DNA of 64,000 nucleotides from Cavia porcellus (lineage: Eukaryota; Chordata; Mammalia; Rodentia; Caviidae): assembly GCF_034190915.1 (NCBI RefSeq), contig NW_026947493.1:39860501-39924500 (forward strand), read 5' to 3'. A program made the position numbers and the translations under genes. Numbering within the stretch: position 1 is the first letter of the stretch; each line of letters opens with the position of its first letter. The notes under the pieces were generated by a model. It had not been told where the DNA came from, did no database searches, and saw only the letters and a program-made list of their open reading frames with translations. Of the stretch, positions 43,434 through 55,590 are shown piece by piece.

Positions 43434-46400
43434 TAGTTAGGGGAAAACTTCAAGAGAAAGAGATAACAATGTTAAATATATAAGCACTAAATTCCAGAAC
43501 TCCCAGCTATACAAAGCAAGTACTAACAGAAATAAAAAATCAAAGCAATAACACAATTATAACAGGACAACTTAACACACAATTGACACAAAGGGACAGA
43601 TTAACCAGACAGAAAATCAGCAAACAACAGAACTTAATCACACCTGTGAACAAACGGACTTGATAGATGTATAACGAATGTTCCATTCAAAAACATCAGA
43701 ATATACATTCTTTTCAGCAGTACATGGACATTCTCTAAAATAGAACATACAGTAGTCCACAAAACATATTTAAGTAAATACAAAAGAGTTGAAATAAGCC
43801 CATACATGTTATCAGATCATAGTGCCATGAAACTAGAAATTAATGATAAAAGAAACTGCAAAAACCCTATAAACACGTGGACATTGAATAATACCCTCCT
43901 GATCAACCATTGGGTCACAGAGGAAATTAAAGAAGAAATTAAACAATATCTAAAAAAGCAAGTGAAAATACAAAAAAAAAAAAAAAACAAAAAACTTAGC
44001 AGATTCTGTGGGATGCAATGAAAGCAGTCATGAGAGGAAAGTTTATTGCACTGAGTGCCCACATCAGAAAACAGCACAAACACAAATAAGCAACCTGATG
44101 CTACACCTCAAACATCTCGAAAAAGAAGAGCAAGCAAGACCAAAGCCAAAAGAAGGGAGGAAATTATAAAAATCAGAGCAGAAATTAATGCAATTGATAC
44201 TAAGAAAACAATCCAAAGATTCAGTGAATCAAAAAGTTGCTTCTTTGAAGGAATAAATAAAATTGATGAGCCCCTAGCCAACCTTACTTTAAAAAGGAAA
44301 GAAAAAAACTCAAATTCATGCAAAAAGGAATGAAAAAGGTTAAAACACTAGACTTTGTGGCATACAGAAAATCATCAACACCTATTTTAAAACCTTTACT
44401 TTCATAGGTTTGGTAACACAGAAGAAATGGACAGATTTCCAAAAACACATGAAGTACCAAAGCCTGGTCAAGAAGATGTAAAACTGATGAATAACCCAAT
44501 TTCATTAATGAAATTGAAAAAGTAATTAAGTCCTTACCTACAAGGAAAAGCCCATGCCCAGATGGATTCTCTGCAGAATTCTACAAGAAATACAAAGAAG
44601 ACTTAATGCCTACACTTCTCAAACTCTTCAATGAAATTGAAAGGGAAGCAATTCTTCCTAAGTCATTTCTGGAAGCAAATATTATTCTAGTACCAAAACC
44701 TGAGAAATAGCCAACTGAAAAAGGGAACTATAGACAAATCTCTCTAATGAACATAGATGCAAATATTCTCAGTAAATTAATGGCAAAAAGGATGCAGCAA
44801 ATCATCTAGAAGATTCTACACCATGGCCAAGTAGAATTCATCACAGGAAGGCAGGGATGGTTTAACATATGTAAATCAATAGATATAATCAACCATATCA
44901 ATAGAGTCAAAAGGAAGAATCACATGATCATTTCTATACAGGCAGAAAAAGCTTTTAATAAGTTCCAACACTCATTCATGAAAAGAACCTTACAGAAAAT
45001 TGGAATAGATGGTCTTTATCTCAATATGATAAAGGCATCTATGACAAACCAACAGCCAGACTCATATTAAATGGACCAAAACTGAAGGCCTTTACCTTAA
45101 AATCAGGCACAAGACAAGGATGTTCCTTATCACCACTCCTATTCAACATAGTACTGGAAATACTAGCCAGAGCAATTAGACAAGAGAGAGAAATAAAAGG
45201 GCTAAAGATAGGAAAAGAGAAAGTTATATTATCATTATTTGCAGAGAATTTACTATCATCTTGCTTACTCTATTTAAAAGACTCCCAGAACTCCATTGAG
45301 TGTCTCCTAGATATAATAAATTAATTCAGCAATGTAGCTAGATACAAAGTCAATACTCAAAAACCAATAGCACTCCTATATACTAACAACAAAATTACTG
45401 AGAAAGAAATGATAAGCCACACCCATCACACTAGCAACCAAAAAATTGAAATACTTAGGAATTAATCTCACAAAAGAAGTGAAAGATCTATACAGGGAAA
45501 ATCATATTACCCTGAAAAATAAATCAAAAAGGTTCTCAGAAAGTGCAAAGATATCACTTGTTCATGGATAGGAAGAATAAATATTGTGAAAATGGCCATT
45601 TTCTCAAAACCGTTATACAGATTCAATGCAATCCAAATGAAAATACCATCAGCATACCTCATAGATCTAGAGAAATCACTCCTAAAATTCATCTGGAGCC
45701 AGAAAAGACCTAGAATAGCAAAGGCAATTCTAAGCAGCAAAGGCAAGATAGGGGCATCACAATCCCTGATTTGAAGTTATACTACAAAGCAACTGTAATA
45801 AAATCAAAATCATATGGTAATAAATGCAGACCTGAAGATCAGTGGAATAGATTAGAAGACACAACCACAAATACAAACACACTCAACCACCTTATCTTTG
45901 ATAAAAGGGCCAAACATGTTGACTGGAAGAACAACAGTCTCTTTAATAAATGGTGCTGGAAAACTGGCTCTCCGTATGCTGAAAAGTAAAACTAGACTCA
46001 TGCCTATCACCAGGTACTAAACTAAAATTTACATGGATCAAAGATATGAATATTAAAGCAGAAACACTAAATCTGTTGGAAGACAAATAAAAATTTTGAA
46101 GACATAGGGGTAGGTAGAGAATTCATGAACAGGAATCAAACTGCATGGGAAATACTTCCCAGAATCAATAACTGGGATCATGTCTTATTGAAAAGTTTCT
46201 GCATGTCAAAAGAAATCTCCAGCATAGTGAAAAGAAAACCCACAAACTGGGAAAAAATCTTAGTGAACTGTAGTCAGACAAAGGACTTCTTTCTAAAACA
46301 TATAAAGAATTTAAAAATTCAGACCCTCCAAAATTCAAAGATTCAGTCAAAAATGGACATCTGTGATAAATACACAGTTCTCAGATGAAGAAATACAAAT

Positions 46401-46798
46401 AGAAAATAAATACATGAAAAAATGTTCATTATCATTACTCATTAGAGTATTGAAAATTAAAACAGCACTGCAATTCCATCTCATTTCAGAAAAATGGCCT
46501 GAATTAAGAAAACTACCAACAATAAATGCTGGATGGGCTGTGGGAAAAAAGGAACACTCCTGCACTGTTAGTGGGAGTGTAGATTCGTGCAACCACTGTG
46601 GAGTTCAGTCTGGAGATTCCTCAAAAAGCTGGGATTGGAAGTCCCATATGATTCAGATATTCCATTTGTACGCATATTCCCAGAAGAGCTGAAAACATCA
46701 TACCACAGATACATATGTGCACTCATGTTTGTAGCAACAAAATTTGTAATAGCCAGATCTTGGAAACAACCTAAGTGTCCATCAACGGAGTAAAGGAT

Positions 46799-46819
46799 AA
46801 AAAATGTTGTGGTATTTTT
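46799..46819. repeat. Target-site duplication of nested L1, left
   Basis: A 21-base site whose core GTTGTGGTATTTTT recurs at 47851-47871; one mismatch in 21 (T versus A). Confidence 0.9.
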
Positions 46820-47850
46820 TTTTCTTTTTTTTTAAATTTTATTTAAGGAGAAAAAGAAAAAAAAAAAAAGCAGAGAAAGGATACAAGTTATACAGATTTA
46901 CAGAAAAAATAAACAGTAGGAAATCATTAGTTAATGGATTACATATTGTCATCTTAGAAATAATTGTTCAAGTTACAAAATTAAAGCTTATAAAGTGGAC
47001 ATTCCAACAGTGAGACTGCAATCAGTTCTGTTCAATGATCCAACAAAACTCAGTAATATCATTATCTATCTTATACACTTAAAATTACATGCAGTTATAT
47101 CGTTTAGAGCACTTTCTTTTCCTCTCTTTTGTACAATGACAATTACACATTTTGGGTTTTGTTGCTCCCACAGTTCTGTATTACTTTTTTGGAAGAGAGT
47201 AGAACCAAATGTGACATAACAGAACAGAGTCAGTCAAATCAAAAGGGTGGACATAATAGATAATGTAAAAGCATAATACTAGGTGATCAACAATGGTTAC
47301 CATAATGCCTCCCGCTATCTCTAATAGAATTGCCTATATCATCAGTTATAATAAAATTGAACAAAACAGTAAAGAACAAAACCAACAAAACCAAAACATT
47401 GGAGACATTATAGGTCTTCGAAAGTAGATAATAGTCAACCAGAATGGGCATCATAATGAATCCCACTATCTTCACAGCTGTTGCCTAAACTTTTGAACCT
47501 GGTACTATCAAGCAAAACAGAATAGAGAAACATCAGTCAAAACAAGATGGTGAGAGCAACACAGGGCTTTTAATCAAGATAATGGAAAGTCAAAGTGGGT
47601 ATATAATATATCCTGCTATTTTTTATTTATTTTCCCTTAATTAAAAGGGTAAAAATAAAAAAGTAAATAATAAAATGGAGATTGAGATAAAAGAGGGCAT
47701 AACAGCAAAACAGCACAGATCAAAACATAACCATTTAAGCAAAATAGTGTTTCACCACAAGATAATCCCGACATAAAAGTAGTTACCATATTGTCTCTTT
47801 CCTTAAAATCTTTGGGTATAACTTCATATACTGTAGCATCAAATATATCA
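46820..47850 (-). mobile_element. Nested 5'-truncated L1 3' end in ORF2 of L1-C
   Basis: This is 1,031 bases of long-form L1 3' UTR in antisense. A T-rich run (46820-46843) is the A-tail, followed by sequence collinear with 290-1290 of L1-A ('tattgtcatcttagaaat', 'aatatatcctgctat'), up to 47850 where it is truncated. The flanking 21-bp duplication shows target-primed insertion. It splits the last about 50 codons of L1-C ORF2. Confidence 0.9.
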
Positions 47851-47871
47851 AAAAAAAGTTGTGGTATTTTT
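47851..47871. repeat. Target-site duplication of nested L1, right
   Basis: Partner of 46799-46819. Confidence 0.9.
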
Positions 47872-48011
47872 ATACAATGGAGAACTACTCTGCTATTAAG
47901 AATGATAACAATGAGATATTTATAAATAAATGGATGCAACTTGAAACCATACTCATAAGCGAAATAAATCAAACTCACATGTATAAATACTGTATAGTCT
48001 TGCTAGTGTAA

Positions 48012-48596
48012 GAAATGGTAAGAATGCTGAGATTTTATGGTAATCATGATTCCCCATTATATTACTTTGGAGCCTTATAATGTTTACATTCATTAGTTGG
48101 AATGGTTTTATTCTGCTTTGTTTGATTTTATTATGGTTGATGGTATATACATCTATTTTGAAGAAAAGAAGACATGGCAGCCATTGCTGATTTACTATTA
48201 TCTTGCTTTGAAGTTCTACCATGCTTTTGTTCTTCTGTTTCCATTGGTTCTATCATGTTGTATCTTATTGAATTTTAATGTGTGATAATGTAAACAAATT
48301 TTTATGGAAAATGAGATAATATTGTAACCATTGTTAATTTTCTGTGATTTAGTTGTGAATGCTCTGTAACACTTTCATTCTCTTGAATGGTTTTATACTA
48401 TTTTGTTATGTTTGATACTATTGTATGTGAAGATATCCTCAACTGTTTTGAAGAAAGAGACATTATAGTAGCTACTGTTAATATCAGGTTGTCTTGTTGT
48501 GAAATGTTGTGTTGCTTACATTGTTGTGTTCTGATCTGCTTTGTTCCGTCTTCTTTTGTCTTAATTTCTTTAAAATAAAATAAAAATCATTAAAAT
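48012..48596 (+). repeat. Short-form 3' UTR of L1-C with A-rich tail
   Basis: About 585 bases, collinear with the 3' UTR of L1-B in reverse complement ('gatctgctttgttccgtctt' against 'gcagatcagaacagaac'). The tail is 'aaaataaaataaaaatcatt'. The distal module of L1-A is absent. Confidence 0.8.
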
Positions 48597-49784
48597 AAGA
48601 GTGGGCATATTTATCTTGTTTCTGGCCTTAGTAGGAAAGACTTCAGCTTTTCATCATTGAGCATGATGTTGGCTGTAGGGGTGTCATTAATAGCATTTGT
48701 TATATTGCTTAGATACTATATCATACTCTATATTTATGGAGAGTTTTTAATCACAAAAGGATATTGAATTTAGTAAAATGTTTCTTCTGGATCTGTTAAG
48801 ATGATTGTAGCATTTTAGTGCCTCATTCTGTTAATGTGGCATATCACATTTATTGATTTTTATATGTGGAATCATTCTTGCATTCACAGATAAATAGTAC
48901 TTGATAATGATGTGTCTTTTTTTAAATGTGCTCTTTAATTTGGTTTATTAGTATTTTTTGAAAAATTTCATAGGTATGCTGACAGACATATTTACTTGTG
49001 CATTTCTTGTTTCTCTAGCTTTGATCTCAAAGTAAAGATAATTCTATAATATTTGTTTGGGAGTGTTCCTTCCTTTTTATTCTTTGGAAAGTTTGATAAA
49101 GATTTTTACTACTTTTTCTTGAAATATTTGCTAGAATTCAACAGTGAAGCAATCTGATAATCAGCTTTCTTTCATTGGGAGTTTTCTGACTACTGATTTT
49201 ACTTTTTTACACTTTATTAGTTTGTTCAAATTTTCTGCTTCTTCTTGATTCAGTTTTAGTAGATTATAGGTTTCTAGGAATTCTGCATTTTTCTAGTTTA
49301 TACCATTTTTTGTATATATTCATTTGGGAATTTTTATGACCCTCTAGATTTCTATGGTATTAATTTTTATGTTTCTTCTTTCATCTCTGATTTTGGTTTG
49401 AACCTTTTATCTTCTTAGCCTAGTTTACAGTTGGTCAATTTTGTTTAGCTTTTTAAAATCCAACCTTTTTCTTTTATTTCTGCCCTTCTCTATTTTTCTC
49501 ATCTTTATTTCATTTATTTGTACTCTGACCATTGTTATTTCCTTGTTGTGCTAAATTTGGGTTTTGCTTCTTCTTTTCCTAATTTCTTCTGTGTAATCTC
49601 ATAGTGACTTCTTGCTGTCCCTCTTTTTTTTACATGCAGTCATTTATTGTTAAACACTTTTCTTTAATTCATATCTGTGAATTTTTAAAGCTTTTTTCCT
49701 GTTACTGATTTCTAGTTTCATATTATTATGGTCAGAATATACTATATTCATTATTTATTGTAGTTGTAATTATTTTAAATTTTT
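48597..49784 (-). mobile_element. Ancient L1 (L1M-type) ORF2 fragment, antisense, right half
   Basis: It continues the element interrupted at 39733: 'tgttggctgtaggggtgtca', 'gcatatcacatttattgatt', 'cttgcattcacagataaata' and 'tatggtcagaatatactata' are antisense ORF2 landmarks in the right order. It starts with the right-hand target-site duplication of L1-C (48597-48612). It is much more diverged than L1-A to L1-C. Confidence 0.8.
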
Positions 49785-49985
49785 TACCTTTTCATTTTAT
49801 GGATAAAAGGTAAAACAAAATTTCCTAACAAAGCAATAGAATAATAAGATTTAATAATTATATATTATTATCTTTAAAGTAGTTGCTTGGAGTGCAAGAT
49901 ATGAGCATAAAGCTTCCCAGACTGAGATTAGCACAAACCTTCCTTTTCAATGAACTAAGAGACACTAATAGTAAAACTGACTTTT
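49785..49985 (-). repeat. Old L1 3' UTR fragment, antisense (family of 7150-7530)
   Basis: The reverse complement gives 'tctcttagttcattgaaaag', 'tttgtgctaatctcagtc', 'gctcatatcttgcactcc' and 'attgctttgttaggaaattt', collinear with 7176-7500. Confidence 0.7.
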
Positions 49986-52900
49986 ATTTTTTTTCCCTCT
50001 TCTCTTCCCTCCTTTTCCTTTTCCTCCATCCTAGTTCCTTTTTTTCCCTTTGAACAATCTCTTCCTGTTTTTACTTTTTAATCTTTATACTAGAGAAAAA
50101 GCTGGTTTCAATACCACCCTTACAGTATTAGACTGCTTTAAATTTCATTGCCTGTTATGGTTACTTTATACTTTCACACATTTTCATGTTATTACTTTGT
50201 GGCCTTTTGTTACAATGGTAAAGAATTCTACTTAGCAATATCCATCAGCCATGGCTAGTGATAATGAACTGCTTCAGCCTTTGTTTGCCTGAATAGAGGA
50301 GTTTGGAAGATATAGGTTAAGCCCAGGCTGGAGTTAGGAGTTTTAGAACCTTCAATATATAAACAGTAATTACAACTACAAGACTGAATGGGATCATTTA
50401 TGTCCTTTATTTCCAAAGGATAGGTCTGCAGTTCTGCTCAGTATTTTTTTTAGTACATAAATATGTTATTTCATTCTTTTTACCTGTATGATTTTTTTTT
50501 CTGACAAATCTGCTAATAATTTAAAGGGACTTCCCTTGTATAAGGAGTCTTTCTCTTGCTTCTTTCAAATTTCTGTCTTTGAAAGTAACATAACAACAAA
50601 TTTCTCTTTGTCTTCAAATTTTGACTGTGTGATAACAATCTGTTTCAGGAAAGTCTTCTTTGGGTACCTAAGTACCTATTTGGAGGCTAGGAGGATGCAT
50701 AGCTTGAGAGCTTGGTTTCATATTTGCTTTCCCTAATATTTCTCTTTGGGATAGCCTGAACATACAAGTCAGGATGATTTATTTCAGCTATGCAGAGTTG
50801 AGCTGGCCAAACGGTATGTGTTTCTGATCTATCTACAACAGCCCACACTCAGTGTGTAAGGGACATAGGAGGCCATGCAGGAAGCTATCAATGGGCGAAT
50901 GGTGAGAAGGAGGTGAGCAGCGCATTAGGGGCTCCTGTGCATTGGCCGTGGGAATTCCAAAGGTGAAGCATTTCCATCAATTTGGTGGAAAGTCTCTTCC
51001 TTGGATCTATGATGTTAGTGGGATCTTTGTTGAGTTTTGAATCCTGATTGCTGTAAGAACTGGCCTTTCTTTCCTGCTCCAAGTCTCTGCCAGCCACACA
51101 GCTTTTGATGCTGTGCCACTTTGGGGATGCAGTGACGTAAACCATTCTTTTTATCTTCCTTGATGTTTCTACTTTTTAATTTTTTTTATTGCAACAATGT
51201 GCTTATACTTTTTTCAGGGCTGAAATCCTTGACTCTTGCTTCTCATTATGAATGTACTGTAGGGGTATAATGGGAGAATATTCCTAAAAATCTATTGTTG
51301 TCCATACTGAACAATGATATCTTCAAAGGATTACTCTGCACTACATAAAACCACAGCAGTAGATGTAGAAAAATGCATTGCAACACTATTACAGTAATTG
51401 AAAAAAGAGGTGATGGCAGTAATGTGGTAGCAGTGAACAGGGTTAAATTATATACATATCTATGTAAGCTGACAGAATTTTCTACTGGGAGAAAAAGAAG
51501 TTATAGGAATGACTTTCAAACTTTAAGCCTAGACAACTAGATGTAGGGGATTGGTATTCAGAGAGACAACAATGGTGAAGATAGGGGCAAATCTGGTGAT
51601 TTGAGAGGGGGATAATGTTAGATTTCTCCTAGTAAGCCAAAAGGAAAGATGAATATGATATAGGAGTTTGGAAGATGTGGCTAAGTCTAGGCTGGAGAGA
51701 TGAATTTTATAATCTCCAATGTGTAACCAGTAATCAAAACTGCAACACTGAATGGGATTATTTGGGGGGTAGGCAAATTCACAAGAGAAAAGTTCTAAGG
51801 ACTGAGCCTGAGAGTGTCAGGGGTGATAAAGAGGACAAAATAAGAAGGACTTACTGACAAGGAGTTCATATGTGGTAGCAAGGGGCCAAAACATGGCATC
51901 TCAATGGATCGGTGAAGGAAATATTTTAAAAAGAGAGAGTGATAACCTGTGTCAAATGTAGCTGACAGCACAGGAAACAACTTGGATCTCAGAAGTATCA
52001 CTCTTAAGACTTGTTTTGATCTTCCTAAGTAAGCAACTAAATAAGCTAAAGAAATACATTGGCATTATAACATAACTTCCGTGGTATTTCATACTCACAT
52101 TCCAATTGCATTTTCTAACCATTAAATTAGAACAACTAAAAGGTGATTATTTGGAAGGTTCTTTGAAGCAGGCATCATTTTTAGACAGCAGGAAGATAAT
52201 TGCTTATTTTCTTCTAAAGAATTCTAAGAATGAACTCTCCAGACTCTCTACCAGCCATTTCTGTGTTTTACCAGGCTAGGGTTGAATTTTTTTTAATGTT
52301 TAAATGAACTCTATTTCTAGGCCCATTTCTTCCTGTCAGGTCCCCTGCCAATATCGACAACAGTCAATCACCATCACGTTCATAAAAATGTTGTTTGTAT
52401 ACTTGAAACTAGTAATCAGATCACCTCTTAATTTACTCTTCTTTAGGATAAACAACACTGCTGCCTTTCACCTTCACTTACAGACCCTACTGTACCCTTT
52501 TCATGTATATGAAGGCAGCACTAAATATGGTCTTCTCTAGGCCTTCGTGTCCCTAAGCCCCACAGGCAAATTTTTTCGCATTTATAATCCGTTAGCATAT
52601 TTTTATTTGCAAGAAACAAAATATAAACTTCTTCTGATCTTAGTATCAGTCAATGCCCTGATCCCGGTGATGCTCACATCTGAGAAGTGTAGGTATTTAT
52701 GCCAGTGGGTGTTTCTCTGTTTGCACATATGTGTACCTGTGAGTGCATTGTGTACAGCTCTGTGTGTGCATGTATGTGTATATGCGTGCCTGTCTTTGTA
52801 CACATGCATGTGAATGTGCTTATGGGTATGTGTATCTCTCTGTATCTGCATATGCTCAAAGAAACAATGAGAGTATTCGCAATTTAGCTCAAAAAATTAC

Positions 52901-53389
52901 TTCACCTTTGGTGGCTTGCAAGATAGCATGGTCATTCAGCTACTGTCATTTATTAACAAGATTATATACTTCAGTATATCTGTGTGCACTTGGAATGTTT
53001 GAAGATTTTGTCTTACTTCTAAAGCACATACTAAACAGGATCTTTATCCAAAATGTATGACTTTTTACTTTGCCATTCATTTTTGTTCAAAACAGCCTAT
53101 GTCCATCCCTCACAATATAATTAGGATTACTAGTCTGAAATTTTTAGTTGTTAGGAATAAGAACCAACTGGCAAAAAGTTACTTCAGAAAGAAATATTTC
53201 ACATCATTGTGTACAGATAGCAGGTACTTCAGAACTAGAACGGTACTTAGTCGGAATAATGCAGCCTTATGGTTGAACAGGGGTCTCTAATAAATCAAGC
53301 TTCTGTTGATTGGGGACGCTTTCTTTTTACACTGACTAGGATTTTATAGATTTTGTGTTTTGTGATGTTCATCATGCATTTAGTTCAGT
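49986..53389. other. Unique sequence with a degenerate TG-rich tract
   Basis: No exon recognised. 52690-52856 is a degenerate TG/CATG-rich stretch that creates overlapping chance frames on both strands. 49990-50050 is pyrimidine-rich. No other nameable feature. Confidence 0.4.
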
Positions 53390-53500
53390 TTTGTCACTCA
53401 TTTTGGCTATATGACTAATTGGTTAACTAATATGTAAGGTTTATAAGCTATTTGTCTTTAGTTTTTCTATATGTAAAATGGAATTTCTGATAATCATGAA
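53390..53500 (-). repeat. MIR SINE fragment, antisense
   Basis: 'ttggctatatgactaattgg', 'gtctttagtttttctatatg' and 'taaaatggaatttctgataa' follow the antisense MIR core. Confidence 0.5.
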
Positions 53501-54779
53501 TTAGAAATGCTCTTTGATATATGTTAGTATATCATACAATGTACCATATAATGCTTTGTGTGTGTGGATACGCACAGAGGACTAGGAAAGTAAGGCACTT
53601 TGCAAAGAAGATTTATAAGTGTTTGGCTATATCCAGATGCCCTAATTGTATCTGTGTCTGCAATCACTGGTGTACTGATCTGATTCAATATTTGGAAGCC
53701 TCAATTTTTTTCCTCAAAGGTTAAAGCAGAAAATAAAAGCAACTCTGCTTTGTAATGTCTATTGATCCTTAGTTTATAATAATGTCTTTAGCATTGTGGG
53801 GGATCATTGCTTATCCTGACAACCACAGTTTTGCTTTAGTCTTAGCTACTGAGACTTTTAAATGGACAGGAGGAATGCTCTCTGGAATGTTCTCTTCCAC
53901 ATGTTTCAGTTTTAACAACACAAAATACGTTAAAATAATGGGCCTCGATGCCCTAACTCACACAAGAAAGAGAGAGGAAATCCAACTCCTCTATCTCATC
54001 TCCCTCCTGCTGACTACAGAGATCTCTAAGCAGCAGGGAGGCATAAATGAAATTTATCACTAGATAAGCCTTCCAAAAGACTAGGAGAGTGACAGTGTCT
54101 TTCTTTATTAGGTGATATTTTCCATAGAATAAAGTAAAGGTCCTGGACCCTAGAATCACACATTTTTCCCTTGCTGAGCTTGGAGCAGAAAGACAGCAAA
54201 GCATGCAGTGGTGCACAAATGTGCATTGAAATTTTATAAAATGTTCACTGACCTTTTGGGAGTCTTCATGCTGCTTAAGAATCTACTGACCTACAGGCAA
54301 TGACTGTACATAAATGCCTCGCTTCTGTGGGGAATTCAGTATTGGGTTTTCGCCTGTAGCTTCTCCCTTTTCCTCCTTTCACGAAGCAACCACATTCTGC
54401 AGCAAAACTGCTCAGCCCACAGGGAACTTGTGGGACCAGCCTCACTGCTTGGTCTGACACTGCACTGCTGTTTGCTTGCAAACATTTACTTACCAGGAAA
54501 TGTGGAGTCAGCTCTGCTCCTGTTTCACTTAATTTTCTTCACCCCATGCAGTGGTTTTTTTCCTTCTGCTGCCCCAGCTGTTCTTGCTTTTCCCAGGGTG
54601 GTAGAGTCCACCCCAGCTACAATCTGTGCTTGCAACAAAGTTCCTTAGTTTCCTACCTGACCTCAGATGACCTGCCTAGATTTTTCATTTCCTGAGTCTT
54701 AAAGCAACATTAAAAAATAGTGTGATAGCAGCTGCAGCAACAACAGCTGATGATTACATTAACAAAGCCAGTGGCCTGG
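53501..54779. other. Unique sequence
   Basis: No gene or nameable repeat. A polypyrimidine run with 'ttcccaggg' near 54590 is not part of a supported exon. Confidence 0.35.
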
Positions 54780-54950
54780 TGTGAATTCAGGAGTCAGAGC
54801 TGGGTTCAAATTCAGTCTGCGTTATCATTACATGGGCAGATGGTTTACTCTTCTAAGCTTTTTTTTTTTTTTTTTTTTTTTTCAGTTATGAAGAGAGATA
54901 CTGTCATCTGTTGTAAGAGTTAGAAATTTAATGCTAAAATTGTCAATATA
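54780..54950 (-). repeat. MIR SINE, antisense, with embedded poly-T
   Basis: 'ggagtcagagctgggttcaa' through 'gatggtttactcttctaagc' and 'agttatgaagagagatactg' is the antisense MIR. A 24-base poly-T at 54859-54882 sits where the core normally reads 'cctcagtttcctcatctg'. Confidence 0.65.
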
Positions 54951-55429
54951 TCCTAGGCTCTGCATCAGGTTGTTTTCATGTCTGCCTCCCTTCCTGAAAA
55001 AGTGCTCTCCTTTTTGTACTCAGTATGTAAAAGCACAAAATAAGTAGCAACCTTGCCTTGTGGGTTTATAAAATGAGGATGTGAGCATGAAAAAAGGTAA
55101 AGCCCACCTAGACCTCAAATGATTATTTGAAGACAAACTACAGATAGCTAAGATAAACAAGAAGGCAAAAGAAAACTGATGTGTCAGGCTGAAAGATAAT
55201 GTGTTAGAGGTCTCTAGAATAATCTAGAAAGATGCCATGGAAATGATATAATTTGAAATGCTTTTTCAGGATAACTGGCGTGTAGAATAAGAGGCTCATA
55301 CGGAGATGGGATATGCCATGGAGTCAGGAACTTGACTGTGGAAGACACAATTTTGGCTGGAGGAGACGGTTTGCTCTGTCATGATAGAAGAGTAAGATAA
55401 AAAGAGAGATTGGGATGGAGAGTCTTTTG
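54951..55429. other. Unique sequence
   Basis: No gene or nameable repeat recognised. Confidence 0.35.
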
Positions 55430-55590
55430 TAGATTTAGTAAATGATCTTTTTTTTCATGCCTAAATCTTATAATCTGAACAACCACTTTCAAGATAACAA
55501 TGTGCAAAGTATTAAAGAGTTAATTTCATATTTTTAAAAATTCTGGATCATTTTTATCCTTTTTTGTTCATTGTTAAAATAAAAAAAAAT
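55430..55590 (+). repeat. Old L1 3' UTR fragment (family of 7150-7530)
   Basis: 'catgcctaaatcttataatc', 'caagataacaatgtgcaaag' and 'tgttaaaataaaaaaaaatt' are collinear with 7395-7520. Confidence 0.55.

Larger units (their letters stand above)
42331..44026 (+). repeat. Internal duplication in L1-C, second copy
   Basis: It begins 'ggattagtgaagcatac' in ORF1 sequence directly after ORF2 linker sequence, and repeats the ORF1 C-terminus, spacer and ORF2 N-terminus. It ends at 'gcaatgaaagcag' (44014-44026). Without the LTR and its duplicated site it is about 1,319 bases, against 1,369 in the first copy. It keeps 'gattagtgaagcat', which the first copy has partly lost. Confidence 0.85.
41436..48011 (+). 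pseudogene. L1 ORF2, disrupted by duplication, LTR and nested L1
   Basis: The start ATG at 41436 is followed at once by TGA (ATG TGA), and many other stops follow. The endonuclease region appears twice (41436-42330 and about 42770-44026) because of the internal duplication. Linker is at 44055-44333, and palm at 45060-45260. The catalytic 'FADD' reads as FAEN (nucleotides about 45238-45249), so both catalytic aspartates are lost. Thumb and connection lie at 45586-45989, C-terminal pieces at 46125-46793. The last about 50 codons lie beyond the nested insertion (47872-48011), ending TAA at 48009-48011. No product is possible. Confidence 0.9.
39734..48596 (+). mobile_element. L1 retrotransposon 'L1-C', full length, internally duplicated, with nested insertions
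   Basis: This plus-strand L1 is bounded by a 16-bp target-site duplication inside an ancient antisense L1. The order is a monomeric 5' UTR (39734-40358), ORF1 (40359-41395), a 40-base spacer, ORF2 (from 41436 to the stop at 48009-48011), a short 3' UTR and an A-rich tail (48571-48596). Added later are a 1.3-kb internal direct duplication (40962-42330 and 42331-44026), a solo LTR (43057-43428) and a minus-strand L1 3' end (46820-47850). Without these it would be about 6.1 kb. It belongs to the same structural subfamily as L1-B. It is inactive. Confidence 0.93.

Noticed and set aside
52603..53060. Overlapping Cys/His-rich frames on both strands
   Set aside because: A degenerate TG/CA-rich tract creates Cys-Val and His-Thr runs on opposite strands. 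It is not a zinc-finger gene.
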